Part shown: in pieces, positions 1-7,416 of the stretch | How positions within the stretch are numbered: the first letter of the stretch is position 1 | Layout: every line of letters begins with the position of its first letter | Notes under the pieces: generated by a model | The model's input: only the letters and a program-made list of their open reading frames with translations | The model's database searches: none | What the model was told of the DNA's origin: nothing | NCBI GenBank assembly: GCA_937915745.1 | Contig: CALGGJ010000088.1 | Coordinates: 1-46,611, forward strand | DNA length: 46,611 bases | DNA from: an uncultured Prevotellaceae bacterium | GTDB taxonomy: Bacteria; Bacteroidota; Bacteroidia; Bacteroidales; Bacteroidaceae | Direction: 5' to 3' | Program-made: the position numbers and the translations under genes

Positions 1-105
1 AACATGTAACTTATAAACATGTAACTTATAAACATGTAACTTATAAACATGTAACTTATAAACATGTAACTTATAAACATGTAACCTATACATACGAAAC
101 TTGTA
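1..105. repeat. 15-bp tandem repeat array
   Basis: Six consecutive copies of a 15-bp unit, AACATGTAACTTATA, fill positions 1-90. The sixth has one T-to-C change, and a strongly diverged seventh may follow at 91-105. The array may continue beyond the left edge. Each unit holds the palindrome ACATGT and a TAACTTAT string that resembles the Bacteroidota -7 element TAnnTTTG. No gene was seen in 1-216. The rest of the gap is AT-rich upstream DNA of the PorE-like gene. Confidence 0.95.
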
Positions 106-216
106 CTAATAATTGTCCTTGCGACATGCTCCGTTTTTCATGCCCCTACGTTTTTTTTCATCAGACCCACAATATTTCGCGCGCATATGCGTTAATATAA
201 TGTATAGAATGAAGAA

Positions 217-2343
217 ATGGAATTAAACCGGCAAAAACATCATATCGTGTTGACAGTCCTGGGTGCAGTCCTGCTGCTGTCGCTGTGTGTGTCGTGCAGC
301 AACGAGAATATCTACTTCAAGAAAGCAGAGCAATTCTATGCAACGGGCGAGTACTACCAGGCAGCCAACTACTATAAACGCTCGTATCAGCGCATTCCTG
401 CCAAGGAACGTGACAAGCGTGCAGACCGTGCGTTGCGCATGGGCCTCTGTTATACGCATATAGCCAATCCGCAGAAGGCCATGCAGGCACTGCAGAATGC
501 AGTGAGATATGGCTCAGCCGACTCGACCGCACTCCTGCTGCTCGGCAGGCAACAGCTGCGTCTGGCCAACTACAAGGGGGCACGCGAGACGTTCGAACGC
601 TATCTGGCCCTCGACCCCGGCAGCGAGCTGGCACATGCAGGACTGCTGTCGTGCGAGCTGGCCCCGCAGTGGAAAGCCAGCCCCAACCTATATACGGTGA
701 AGAAAGAAACTCTGTTCAGTTCGTCGCGCTCCGACTTCTCACCGATGTATGTAGGCACCGATGCCGACATGCTCATCGTCACATCGACTCGACGCGACGC
801 CACCGGCGACGACCTGAGCGGCATCACGGGAGTAAAAGCAGCCGATATGTTCGTGTCGAGGAAAGACGAGTCGAAGAAGTGGAAACAGATGGAACCGCTC
901 GAAGGCGAGGTGAACAGCGAATACGACGAAGGAGTGGGCTGCATGTCGCCCGACGGCAAAACCATGTATTTCACACGCTGCTCGTCCGACCCCTCGTATC
1001 CACGATATGCCGAGATATTCAAGTCAAACCGCTCGGACGCCACATGGTCCAAACCCGTGAAATGCGAGATAAGCAAAGACACACTGTCGTCGTTTGCTCA
1101 TCCTGCCGTCAGCCCTGACGGTGAATGGCTCTATTTCGTGAGCGACATGCCAGGAGGCGAGGGCGGTATGGATATATGGCGCACCCGCATCACCACCAAC
1201 GGATTTGGCGGAGCAGAGAACCTGGGACGACCAATCAACACGGCTGGCGACGAGATGTTCCCGTCGTTCCGACCAAACGGAGAACTCTATTTCTCGTCTG
1301 ACGGGCATCCCGGCATGGGCGGACTCGACCTCTTCAAGGCCGAACCCGACAGCCTGCGCGGGTGGATAGTGACCAACCTGCAATACCCGATGAACAGTCA
1401 GGCCGATGATTTCGGCATGACATTCGAAGGCATATACAACCGAGGATTCTTCTCATCGTCGCGCGGCGACAACAACCGCGGATGGGAAAACATATACAGC
1501 TTTGAGTGTCCCGAGGTGTTGCAGACAGTCATAGGATGGGTATATGAGAAAGACGGATACGAACTGCCCGAAGCACTGGTATATATAGTGGGCGACGACG
1601 GAACCAACGAAAAACTCAGCGTGCGCAGCGACGGCTCCTTCCAGCAGATACTCACACCAGGTGTGAGCTACGTCTTGCTTGGGACATGTCCCGGTTTTCT
1701 CAACGTGAAACAGGAGATAAAAGTCGAACAGTCGCACGAGAGCGAAGACTATGTGATGCAGTTCCCACTGCCACCAATAAACATACCGGTACTCATCAAC
1801 AATATCTTCTACGAATTTGACAAGGCAACACTCACACCCGAATCGACCCTCGCCCTCGACAGCCTCGTGACCATGATGAACGAAAACCCGAGCATCACCA
1901 TCGAACTGGCATCTCACTGCGACTACAAAGGCAACAACGACTACAACCAGCGACTCTCGCAACGCAGAGCCGAGTCGGTGGTGAAATATATGATAGCACA
2001 CGGCATCACAGCCGACCGTCTCACACCTGTGGGCTATGGCGAGGAACGACCTAAGATAGTGCGACGCCGACTGGCCGACACACACGCCTTCCTTACCGAA
2101 GGCGACACCCTGACCGAAGACTTCATACTAAAACTCAAAGACGACGAGCAGGAAATATGCAACGCACTCAACCGACGCACCGAGTTCAGGGTACTGCGTA
2201 CAACCTACGGAACCACACTGAAGGAACTGGAACAAAACGAAGCCGTCAAGCCTGACGAAGGCGAAGTGCCGGAGAATGACGAAGGCGAAGTGCCGGGGAA
2301 TGAAGAAGGCGACAACGGTGTTGATGATGGCGCAGACAGATGA
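217..2343 (+). CDS. porE-like: PorE-like outer-membrane lipoprotein (TPR, PD40 propeller, CRD, OmpA domain)
   Basis: This 708-aa protein has the domain order of PorE, the type IX secretion component known from Porphyromonas gingivalis, which anchors the machine to peptidoglycan. A lipoprotein signal ends at Cys27 (LCVSC). TPR-like helices cover about 33-150. WD40/PD40-type propeller repeats cover about 170-425, with recurring SPDG and YFSSD motifs (CMSPDGKTMYF, AVSPDGEWLYF). A carboxypeptidase-regulatory-like beta domain lies near 435-510. An OmpA-C domain covers about 520-665, with the peptidoglycan-binding pattern CDYKGNNDYNQRLSQRRAESV read over about 566-586. The last 30 residues are an acidic tail of two near-identical eight-residue repeats (DEGEVPEN, DEGEVPGN), which is not part of the conserved fold. 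The ATG at 217 follows the purine stretch GAAGAA. The gene stands alone, with no other T9SS gene in the window. The architecture is clear. Membership in PorE proper, rather than another TPR-OmpA lipoprotein, is inferred. Confidence 0.82.
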   Translation: MELNRQKHHIVLTVLGAVLLLSLCVSCSNENIYFKKAEQFYATGEYYQAANYYKRSYQRIPAKERDKRADRALRMGLCYTHIANPQKAMQALQNAVRYGSADSTALLLLGRQQLRLANYKGARETFERYLALDPGSELAHAGLLSCELAPQWKASPNLYTVKKETLFSSSRSDFSPMYVGTDADMLIVTSTRRDATGDDLSGITGVKAADMFVSRKDESKKWKQMEPLEGEVNSEYDEGVGCMSPDGKTMYFTRCSSDPSYPRYAEIFKSNRSDATWSKPVKCEISKDTLSSFAHPAVSPDGEWLYFVSDMPGGEGGMDIWRTRITTNGFGGAENLGRPINTAGDEMFPSFRPNGELYFSSDGHPGMGGLDLFKAEPDSLRGWIVTNLQYPMNSQADDFGMTFEGIYNRGFFSSSRGDNNRGWENIYSFECPEVLQTVIGWVYEKDGYELPEALVYIVGDDGTNEKLSVRSDGSFQQILTPGVSYVLLGTCPGFLNVKQEIKVEQSHESEDYVMQFPLPPINIPVLINNIFYEFDKATLTPESTLALDSLVTMMNENPSITIELASHCDYKGNNDYNQRLSQRRAESVVKYMIAHGITADRLTPVGYGEERPKIVRRRLADTHAFLTEGDTLTEDFILKLKDDEQEICNALNRRTEFRVLRTTYGTTLKELEQNEAVKPDEGEVPENDEGEVPGNEEGDNGVDDGADR

Positions 2344-2419
2344 TGCCTGCATAAATAGCAACAGACAGCGACGGGGTTGCTGATGATGCCTGCATAAGAG
2401 CAGTTTGCGGCAAATAGAT

Positions 2420-2565
2420 TTGACCCAAACTCAATAAAAAACCAAATCGGTCATCAGGCAGCCCGTGCGACAATCATAAAATCATCAAGACGCTAATGAC
2501 CGATTTGGATTAAAAAAGCAATTCTGTTATCATTATAACCCTTATGACTGGTTTGGGATTATGTC
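2420..2565. repeat. dispersed inverted-repeat element, copy 1
   Basis: A perfect 13-bp inverted repeat (CCAAATCGGTCAT at 2442-2454, ATGACCGATTTGG at 2496-2508) encloses 41 nt. The segment 2481-2508 recurs with two differences on the minus strand at about 43569-43596. The outer strings at 2420-2434 (TTGACCCAAACTCAA) and about 2551-2565 (GTTTGGGATTATGTC) recur, with one change each, on the minus strand near 26491-26577. The element sits between two convergent gene ends and overlaps the last codons of the minus-strand gene that stops at 2559. It may act as a bidirectional terminator or be a miniature mobile or palindromic repeat. Confidence 0.6.
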
Positions 2566-3134
2566 GGCTCATCGGCATTCGGCGACTCGCCGATGAACTT
2601 GTATTCAAAGTTCGGACTCTTTGCCGACGGGAACTGGCTGCGCGAATCAACATCCTGACGGTTGCGCAGATGGTTAACGATTCGCTCGTAGCAATCCATA
2701 GGACTCTCGGCTTTCAGTTTGACACGGAACCGAGTGTCGCGATACTGGAACTTATTGGTTTCGCGCACCTGTACCACACGCTTGAACGTGAGTGATGCCT
2801 CATACCACCCGGGCTTTGGGTCGGCCATGATTTCGAGTATCGAACGTTTCTTTTCGGGTACAAAGGTCCCATTGGCCTTTTGCTCGTTGCGTATCTGTTC
2901 CATGCGTTTGAACTCTTCGAGCGTCGAAGCCTCGGTCTTTAAGAAAAGCACATAGTTGGTATATCCAACTTTAAGGCGATAAGGGTAGAGGTTGTTTGAG
3001 TTGTGATAGAGGGTGATGCGGTTGATGGCCTCTTCGGTCAGTTTCAAGTCGCGCACCGTCTGAAGAAATGCAACAGCCTCTTCCATGTTGGTGGCAAGGG
3101 TGTCTTGCTCAAAATAACGGATGTATAAGTTCAT
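2559..3134 (-). CDS. conserved-looking hypothetical protein, 191 aa
   Basis: I do not recognise a named domain. The protein is soluble, with no signal peptide or membrane segment, and is rich in charged and aromatic residues. The C-terminal half, with stretches such as PGWYEASLTFKRVV, KFQYRDTRFRVK and VDSRSQFPSAK, looks well ordered. I recall similar sequences among unannotated Bacteroidales proteins, but that is memory and not a search. It is transcribed alone on the minus strand from a good promoter at 3326-3356. That leaves a 5' leader of about 185 nt before the ATG at 3134. The leader is unusual for this genome, where most leaders with a visible promoter are 15-30 nt. Function unknown. 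Confidence 0.85.
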   Translation of the reverse strand: MNLYIRYFEQDTLATNMEEAVAFLQTVRDLKLTEEAINRITLYHNSNNLYPYRLKVGYTNYVLFLKTEASTLEEFKRMEQIRNEQKANGTFVPEKKRSILEIMADPKPGWYEASLTFKRVVQVRETNKFQYRDTRFRVKLKAESPMDCYERIVNHLRNRQDVDSRSQFPSAKSPNFEYKFIGESPNADEPT

Positions 3135-3325
3135 AATATTAAAAATAAATATTTATGTCCGATTAAAAAAATATATGTCCGCGCTACGATGTTTCGACAC
3201 TAATACAATTAAGAGACGAACCAATGTATTGCAGATGTTTACTTATCCTAAAATATCGCTGGTGAGTGTCGCTGGTATGTAAGCCTGCCGCAGGCATCAA
3301 GCCGAGTGGCAGCATGTTTTCACTG

Positions 3326-3356
3326 CAAAGTTAAGAATAAATTGTGATTCTGCAAA
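3326..3356 (-). promoter_or_regulatory. sigma-AB-type promoter with a long (~185 nt) leader
   Basis: On the minus strand TTTG (3356-3353), 19 nt, then TAACTTTG (3333-3326) match the Bacteroidota -33/-7 consensus exactly. The start of transcription should be near 3319. The leader (3135-3319) contains a small GC-rich palindrome, GCCTGCCGCAGGC, near 3281-3293, a direct repeat CCAGCGA, and two copies of CGGACATA in an A/T-rich stretch just before the start codon. Beyond the promoter the gap 3357-3476 shows no gene. Confidence 0.75.
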
Positions 3357-3476
3357 TCATCACATGCCTTTTTTTCTTTACATCAGGAGATTTTTGCAGA
3401 TATTACACTTTGTTTTGTATAAAAAGAAAAGTCAGAGACCATAAGACGGCAACTGCCGGTATGTGACAACACGCAC

Positions 3477-3509
3477 GAGGCCCGCACGACAACATGTCGC
3501 ACGGGCCTC
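3477..3509 (-). terminator. hairpin terminator after the rpmB-rpmG-DUF4295 operon
   Basis: GAGGCCCG (3477-3484) pairs with CGGGCCTC (3502-3509). An inner CGACA-ACA-TGTCG stem extends the hairpin. It lies 28 nt past the stop of the DUF4295 gene. There is no T-run, so it may be a weak intrinsic terminator or an RNA-stabilising hairpin. A smaller CGGCA-AC-TGCCG stem lies just beyond it. Confidence 0.6.
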
Positions 3510-3536
3510 ATATCGCAGGGCGCCAGTATATGTCAA

Positions 3537-3689
3537 TTAACTGTTGGCGTAAGCCTTAGCATCTTCGTTGAGGAGTACTTTCTCTTCAAACATATATGCA
3601 CCAGTCTTCGGCGACTTGCACATCTTGATAACTTTGGTATATGCGCGACCGTCCTTTGAGTGGAGGGTAGCTACCGCTTTCTTTGCCAT
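3537..3689 (-). CDS. DUF4295-family small ribosome-associated protein (50 aa)
   Basis: This 50-aa basic protein begins MAKKAVATLHSKDGRAY and ends LNEDAKAYANS. It is too short for ordinary ORF cutoffs, but its position directly after rpmB and rpmG is the diagnostic place for the Bacteroidota-specific DUF4295 family. Proteins of this kind were identified as an extra large-subunit protein (bL38) in a Bacteroidota ribosome structure; that equivalence is from memory and should be confirmed. It starts with MAKK like the rpmG product, 62 nt downstream of rpmG, and is followed by the hairpin at 3477-3509. It is expected to be co-transcribed from the rpmB promoter. It is lysine-rich and has one cysteine. 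Confidence 0.85.
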   Translation of the reverse strand: MAKKAVATLHSKDGRAYTKVIKMCKSPKTGAYMFEEKVLLNEDAKAYANS

Positions 3690-3751
3690 ACTGCTTTATG
3701 GTTTAATGTGTAGGTTTAACGTGTAGTGTGTAATTTGAAGTCGTACGTCAA

Positions 3752-3940
3752 TTACTTGATTTCCTTGTGAACGGTCATCTTCTTCAGTATCGGATTGTAC
3801 TTCTTCAGCTCCAGACGGTCTGGAGTGTTCTTACGGTTCTTGGTCGTAATGTAGCGTGATGTACCAGGAAGACCGCTGTCTTTCATCTCTGTGCATTCCA
3901 GGATGACTTGAATTCTGTTTCCTTTAGCTTTCTTTGCCAT
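3752..3940 (-). CDS. rpmG: 50S ribosomal protein bL33
   Basis: The 62-aa product has the bL33 pattern RIQVILECTEMKDSG, SRYITTKNRKNTPDRLELKKYNP, read over two stretches. Only one cysteine (Cys16) remains in the zinc-ribbon region, so it is the zinc-independent (C-minus) form. It is a component of the large ribosomal subunit near the E site. The gene lies 18 nt downstream of rpmB and upstream of the DUF4295 gene, the usual Bacteroidota order. The length is slightly above the 50-55 aa typical of other phyla, which is normal for this phylum. Confidence 0.97.
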   Translation of the reverse strand: MAKKAKGNRIQVILECTEMKDSGLPGTSRYITTKNRKNTPDRLELKKYNPILKKMTVHKEIK

Positions 3941-3958
3941 GACTATATCTCCTTATAA

Positions 3959-4219
3959 TTATTCAATAACCCGGATGTCTTTCCAGTCGCAGTAACCTTT
4001 TGCTACTGCTTGACGCAGTGCGGCATCAAGTCCTATGCGGTTGATGATGCGTAGGCCGGCAGCACTGACCTTCAATACAATCCAGCAATCTTCTTCTACG
4101 TAGTAGAACTTCTTTGTGAACAGATTGACGTTGAAACGCCTCTTTGTTCTGCGCAGCGAGTGAGACACATTATTGCCTATCACTGACTTCTTACCTGTAA
4201 TTTGACAAACTTTTGACAT
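3959..4219 (-). CDS. rpmB: 50S ribosomal protein bL28
   Basis: The 86-aa product begins MSKVCQITGKKSVIGNNVSH, the hallmark N-terminus of bL28, followed by the basic RRTKRRFNVNL stretch and LKVSAAGLRIINRIGL. The zinc-ligand cysteines of some bL28 proteins are absent. It is first in the three-gene ribosomal operon rpmB-rpmG-DUF4295. The -7 element of the operon is at 4277-4284, giving a leader of about 50 nt. The operon is transcribed divergently from the secreted hydrolase gene at 4453. Confidence 0.97.
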   Translation of the reverse strand: MSKVCQITGKKSVIGNNVSHSLRRTKRRFNVNLFTKKFYYVEEDCWIVLKVSAAGLRIINRIGLDAALRQAVAKGYCDWKDIRVIE

Positions 4220-4276
4220 ATCTTTTCTTACATTAATTTTTCTGCTCTATTCTTGTCGGGACTTATAAACAGCGCG

Positions 4277-4284
4277 CAAAGTTA
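4277..4284 (-). promoter_or_regulatory. -7 element for rpmB-rpmG-DUF4295
   Basis: TAACTTTG on the minus strand (4284-4277) fits the Bacteroidota -7 consensus. A clear TTTG at the right -33 spacing is not seen. Predicted transcription start is near 4270, about 50 nt upstream of rpmB. Confidence 0.6.
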
Positions 4285-4401
4285 CGAACTTTTATCGAAT
4301 TGGGAAAACGAAAACCAAAGTTTTTTTGTTCATGAGCCTCATTTTAGGCACTTGACATCAGATTTTGCTTTTACCAACGCTGTCATTCAAGTTAAAATGT
4401 G

Positions 4402-4409
4402 TAACTTTG
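4402..4409 (+). promoter_or_regulatory. -7 element for the CocE-type hydrolase gene
   Basis: TAACTTTG at 4402-4409 fits the -7 consensus and lies 43 nt upstream of the ATG at 4453. No good -33 TTTG stands 19-20 nt upstream. The two divergent -7 elements (4277-4284 and this one) share the 230-bp gap. Confidence 0.55.
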
Positions 4410-4452
4410 TATCATCATTCAAATACAAGAGAATTACAAACTGAGCAAGATT

Positions 4453-6375
4453 ATGCGAAACATTATCCTACTTTTTGCACTGGTCGCTACGCTCGGCATG
4501 AGGGCTCAAGGCCGACCCGAGACTCAGCGCGACACAATCAACCAACAATGGATTGAACGACACTATACAAAGCGCGAGGTGATGATTCCCATGCGCGATG
4601 GTGTACGACTGTTTACTGCTATTTACGAGCCGCGCGACAACAGCACCCGGCACCCAATACTGATGAACCGACAATGTTATGGATGTGCTCCTTACGGTGA
4701 AGACCGCTATATGTATTTTTCGCCGGTGGGGTACTACGAATACCTGCGCAACGGATACATAATCGTATATCAAGACGTGAGAGGAAAGAACATGAGCGAG
4801 GGCCTGTTTGAAGACATACGCCCATACATACCCAACAAAAAAGGCAGACAAACCGATGAGGCCAGCGACACATACGACACTGTCGAATGGCTCATACACA
4901 ACACTCACTCCAACCAGTCTGTCGGAGTACATGGCATAAGCTACCCCGGATTCTACGCCACCATGGCTGCACTGTCGTTGCATCCTGCAATTAAAGCAGT
5001 GGCACCGCAAGCACCGGTGACCGACTGGTACCGCGGCGACGACGACCACCACAACGGAGCACTGTGCCTCGTCGATATGTTCGACTTCGAATATTGGTTC
5101 CAATATATCAATACACGCGACTTCTGGGATGGAAAGATAAGCCGACAAGGTTCACCCTCCGACATCGTACGCCACGACGTCTATACAGACTACCTCAACA
5201 TCGGAGCAGTGAAGAACTTCACTCACATCTTGGGCGACAGCGTTGATATGTGGAATCTGACTACGGCCCATCCCAACCTCGACGACTATTGGGAGACACA
5301 TACTGTGACAAACTATGTGCAGTATCTCTCTTCATCCAAGAAGGCCAATCCTGCAGTTATGGTGGTTGGCGGACTGTTTGATGCAGAAGACTGCTACGGA
5401 GCGTTTGACACATACAAGAAAATACGCATGAAATCACCGGCCACACCGCTCTATCTGGTAGAAGGCCCATGGAGCCACGGTGCATGGCGATACCCGGGAG
5501 CATCACGGCTGGGTGGTGTTGATTATGGCAACGAGGCACAAGAAAGTGTATATATGATGCAGATGGAATACCCTTTCTTTGCTTTTTACCTTGAGGGAAA
5601 GGGTGACAAGCCAGAGTATGGAGCTCGGATGTTTGATACAGGGACACTCACTTGGTACAACCTGCCCGACGGATGGGACCCTTCGGCAACTCAGTTCATA
5701 GCCAACGGCCGCACCATGACCCGCACACGCACTGCTTTCCAACTCTCCGAAGGCGGTCGATTATGTTCGGATATTACATACTGTCCGAAATCACCAACCC
5801 AACCCGAACCTTATACCGAGTATGTGAGCAACCCGTCGCGTCCGGTGCCATACATAGGTGTCGGACCGCACGTCGGACGCGATGCTTCGTACATGAATGC
5901 CGACCAGCGTTTTGCTTCGTGGCGCACCGATGTGGCGGTATTCCAAACCGATACACTCATGCGCACGGTGACTGTAATCGGCCAACCAGAGGTGGATTTC
6001 ACTGTAAGTACCTCCACCACCGATGCCGATTTCATTGTCAAGGTAATCGATGTAGATAAGGGTGGACGCCAGAATCTAATACGTTGGGAGATAATGCGTG
6101 GAAAATACCGCAACTCGCTCAGCCAACCCGAGCCTTTTGTTCCAAATCGGCCTACACCGTTGCGCTTCAAACTCAACGATATGGTACACACGTTCATGCC
6201 GGGACATCGCATCATGGTGCAGGTACAGAGTTCGATGTTCCCTCTGTTTGACCGCAATCCGCAACGTTTCTGTAACATATACGAATGCGATGACTCTGAT
6301 TTCCAAGCGGCCGACATCCGTATTTATCACTCGGGCGAATATCAGTCAAGAATGTGGTTGCCTGTGGTTGAGTAG
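4453..6375 (+). CDS. secreted CocE/NonD-family alpha/beta hydrolase (X-Pro peptidase / acylase type)
   Basis: The 640-aa product has a signal peptide that should be cut after MRA-18, leaving Gln19 as the new N-terminus. The alpha/beta-hydrolase domain starts with the family's RDGVRLFTAIYEP motif. The nucleophile is Ser163 in GISYPG, the acid is probably Asp310 in GGLFDAED, and the base is His342 in GPWSHG, in the order seen in X-Pro dipeptidyl-peptidase-like (S15), cocaine esterase and glutaryl/cephalosporin acylase enzymes. The C-terminal 200 residues form the jelly-roll X-Pro C-domain (DFTVSTSTTDADFIVK). Substrate cannot be told from sequence; a peptidase or amino-acid ester or amide hydrolase in the periplasm is likely. 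It is single-gene, divergent from rpmB. The start is supported by the signal peptide and the -7 element at 4402. Confidence 0.9.
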   Translation: MRNIILLFALVATLGMRAQGRPETQRDTINQQWIERHYTKREVMIPMRDGVRLFTAIYEPRDNSTRHPILMNRQCYGCAPYGEDRYMYFSPVGYYEYLRNGYIIVYQDVRGKNMSEGLFEDIRPYIPNKKGRQTDEASDTYDTVEWLIHNTHSNQSVGVHGISYPGFYATMAALSLHPAIKAVAPQAPVTDWYRGDDDHHNGALCLVDMFDFEYWFQYINTRDFWDGKISRQGSPSDIVRHDVYTDYLNIGAVKNFTHILGDSVDMWNLTTAHPNLDDYWETHTVTNYVQYLSSSKKANPAVMVVGGLFDAEDCYGAFDTYKKIRMKSPATPLYLVEGPWSHGAWRYPGASRLGGVDYGNEAQESVYMMQMEYPFFAFYLEGKGDKPEYGARMFDTGTLTWYNLPDGWDPSATQFIANGRTMTRTRTAFQLSEGGRLCSDITYCPKSPTQPEPYTEYVSNPSRPVPYIGVGPHVGRDASYMNADQRFASWRTDVAVFQTDTLMRTVTVIGQPEVDFTVSTSTTDADFIVKVIDVDKGGRQNLIRWEIMRGKYRNSLSQPEPFVPNRPTPLRFKLNDMVHTFMPGHRIMVQVQSSMFPLFDRNPQRFCNIYECDDSDFQAADIRIYHSGEYQSRMWLPVVE

Positions 6376-6464
6376 CAATTATGACAACCTGTGGCAGTGT
6401 AGCATGAAAGTGTAATCTAAGATGAGGGCATGTCTAAAAAGACACACCCCCATACGGTCACAGT

Positions 6465-6560
6465 CATCATGGCTTACATGAGTTTAGTCGTCATGGCTTA
6501 CATGAGTTTAGTCGTCATGGCTTACATGAGTTTAGTCGTCATGACTTACAGGAGTTTAGC
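6465..6560. repeat. 24-bp tandem array duplicating a gene's 3' end
   Basis: Four 24-bp units at 6465-6488, 6489-6512, 6513-6536 and 6537-6560 share GTCATGGCTTACATGAG and TTTAGT. The last unit (two or three changes) contains the final codons and stop of the minus-strand gene that ends at 6546. On that strand each further unit again encodes the AKLL/TKLM-TAA ending. The repeat period is a multiple of three. The remaining gap 6376-6464 holds no gene. Confidence 0.95.
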
Positions 6561-6935
6561 GATATATCCCACATCCTTGCCCTCATAGAAGCGAGGCTCG
6601 AAGAGGGGACGATAGCAGAAGTCGGCATAGCGTAAGAGTTGCAGGGCGCAGAATTGATGGTCGTCGCTCAGACAGACATCCAGACGGAAGTTGCCGTTGA
6701 CACCCGTTATAGGCTTGCCCTTCTGTTCGATGTCGGAAGACATCTTGTCGAGCGGCATGTCTAAAAGACGCCCAACCCTTTCTCCCTCTGATGGCGAATA
6801 CTCCAGCGTAATTGCCCTGACGGTGCTGCCTGTAGGCGTATAGCAGGCTTTGGTAGAAAACAATGATTTCTTGATAGTGATATTCTTATATGAGGAAACG
6901 GCAGCAGCCATCTCCAAGCTTTTGATACTTGACAT
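6546..6935 (-). CDS. hypothetical protein, 129 aa
   Basis: I do not recognise this protein. It has no signal peptide, membrane segment or repeats. It begins MSSIKSLEMAAAVSSYKN and has a mixed beta-type composition with stretches ACYTPTGSTVRAITLEYSP, FRLDVCLSDDHQFCALQLLR and YRPLFEPRFYEGKDVGYIAK. No promoter of the usual type was found upstream of 6935. The 75-nt gap to the next minus gene is AT-rich. The 3' end lies inside the 24-bp array at 6465-6560, so the last five codons are repeated downstream. Coding potential is supported by length and composition only. Confidence 0.6.
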   Translation of the reverse strand: MSSIKSLEMAAAVSSYKNITIKKSLFSTKACYTPTGSTVRAITLEYSPSEGERVGRLLDMPLDKMSSDIEQKGKPITGVNGNFRLDVCLSDDHQFCALQLLRYADFCYRPLFEPRFYEGKDVGYIAKLL

Positions 6936-7010
6936 AGTTGTTGAATTATAAAATGATAATGTAAATTAAATTAAATAGTTGTGTGTGTCCCTAAGAAGTC
7001 AACAGCTATG

Positions 7011-7412
7011 CTAACGGATGATGTGCCTCAGAGCAATGACATAGTAATCGCACGAGGCAGACAGGCAGAACGGGGCCGACTCCTGGCGGCATCTGCTGTC
7101 ATGGTAAGAAAGGAGTGGTTTGACAATGTGTTGCCTGGTAAGGTTGAATGGTGGTATCAGAGTCCGTACGTTTCTTGAACGCTGAGTGTGCAGGGTGCGC
7201 TGAGGACGGGATGAACAGATGCGATACAACTGTGTGGCATCAGCCGGCGTGGCTTCGTGAGGCTGTTGACGCTGGGGTGCCACGACCGATGACTCGGTGT
7301 ACTCCAGAAGATTCTGTTCGGGTGTGACATCCTCCCCCTGCCAGTGTGATACCCCTGCCAGACATACAGCACAAAGTGCCGTCAGAAACCATATAAAACC
7401 AGTCTTCCACAT
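7011..7412 (-). CDS. small exported or membrane-anchored hypothetical, 133 aa
   Basis: The protein starts with a hydrophobic segment, MWKTGFIWFLTALCAVCLAG, that is a signal peptide or anchor. The rest is hydrophilic, rich in Arg, His, Ser and Gln, with few acidic residues. The C-terminus contains CRQESAPFCLSASCDYYVI followed by ALRHIIR, with three cysteines. It begins four nt after the stop of the TcdA-like gene, so it is probably its operon partner. I recall unannotated Bacteroidales proteins with a similar SRPQR and YYVIALRHIIR pattern, but have not verified this. The odd basic composition could also reflect a poorly coding frame, so certainty is moderate. Function unknown. Confidence 0.6.
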   Translation of the reverse strand: MWKTGFIWFLTALCAVCLAGVSHWQGEDVTPEQNLLEYTESSVVAPQRQQPHEATPADATQLYRICSSRPQRTLHTQRSRNVRTLIPPFNLTRQHIVKPLLSYHDSRCRQESAPFCLSASCDYYVIALRHIIR

Positions 7413-7416
7413 AAAT

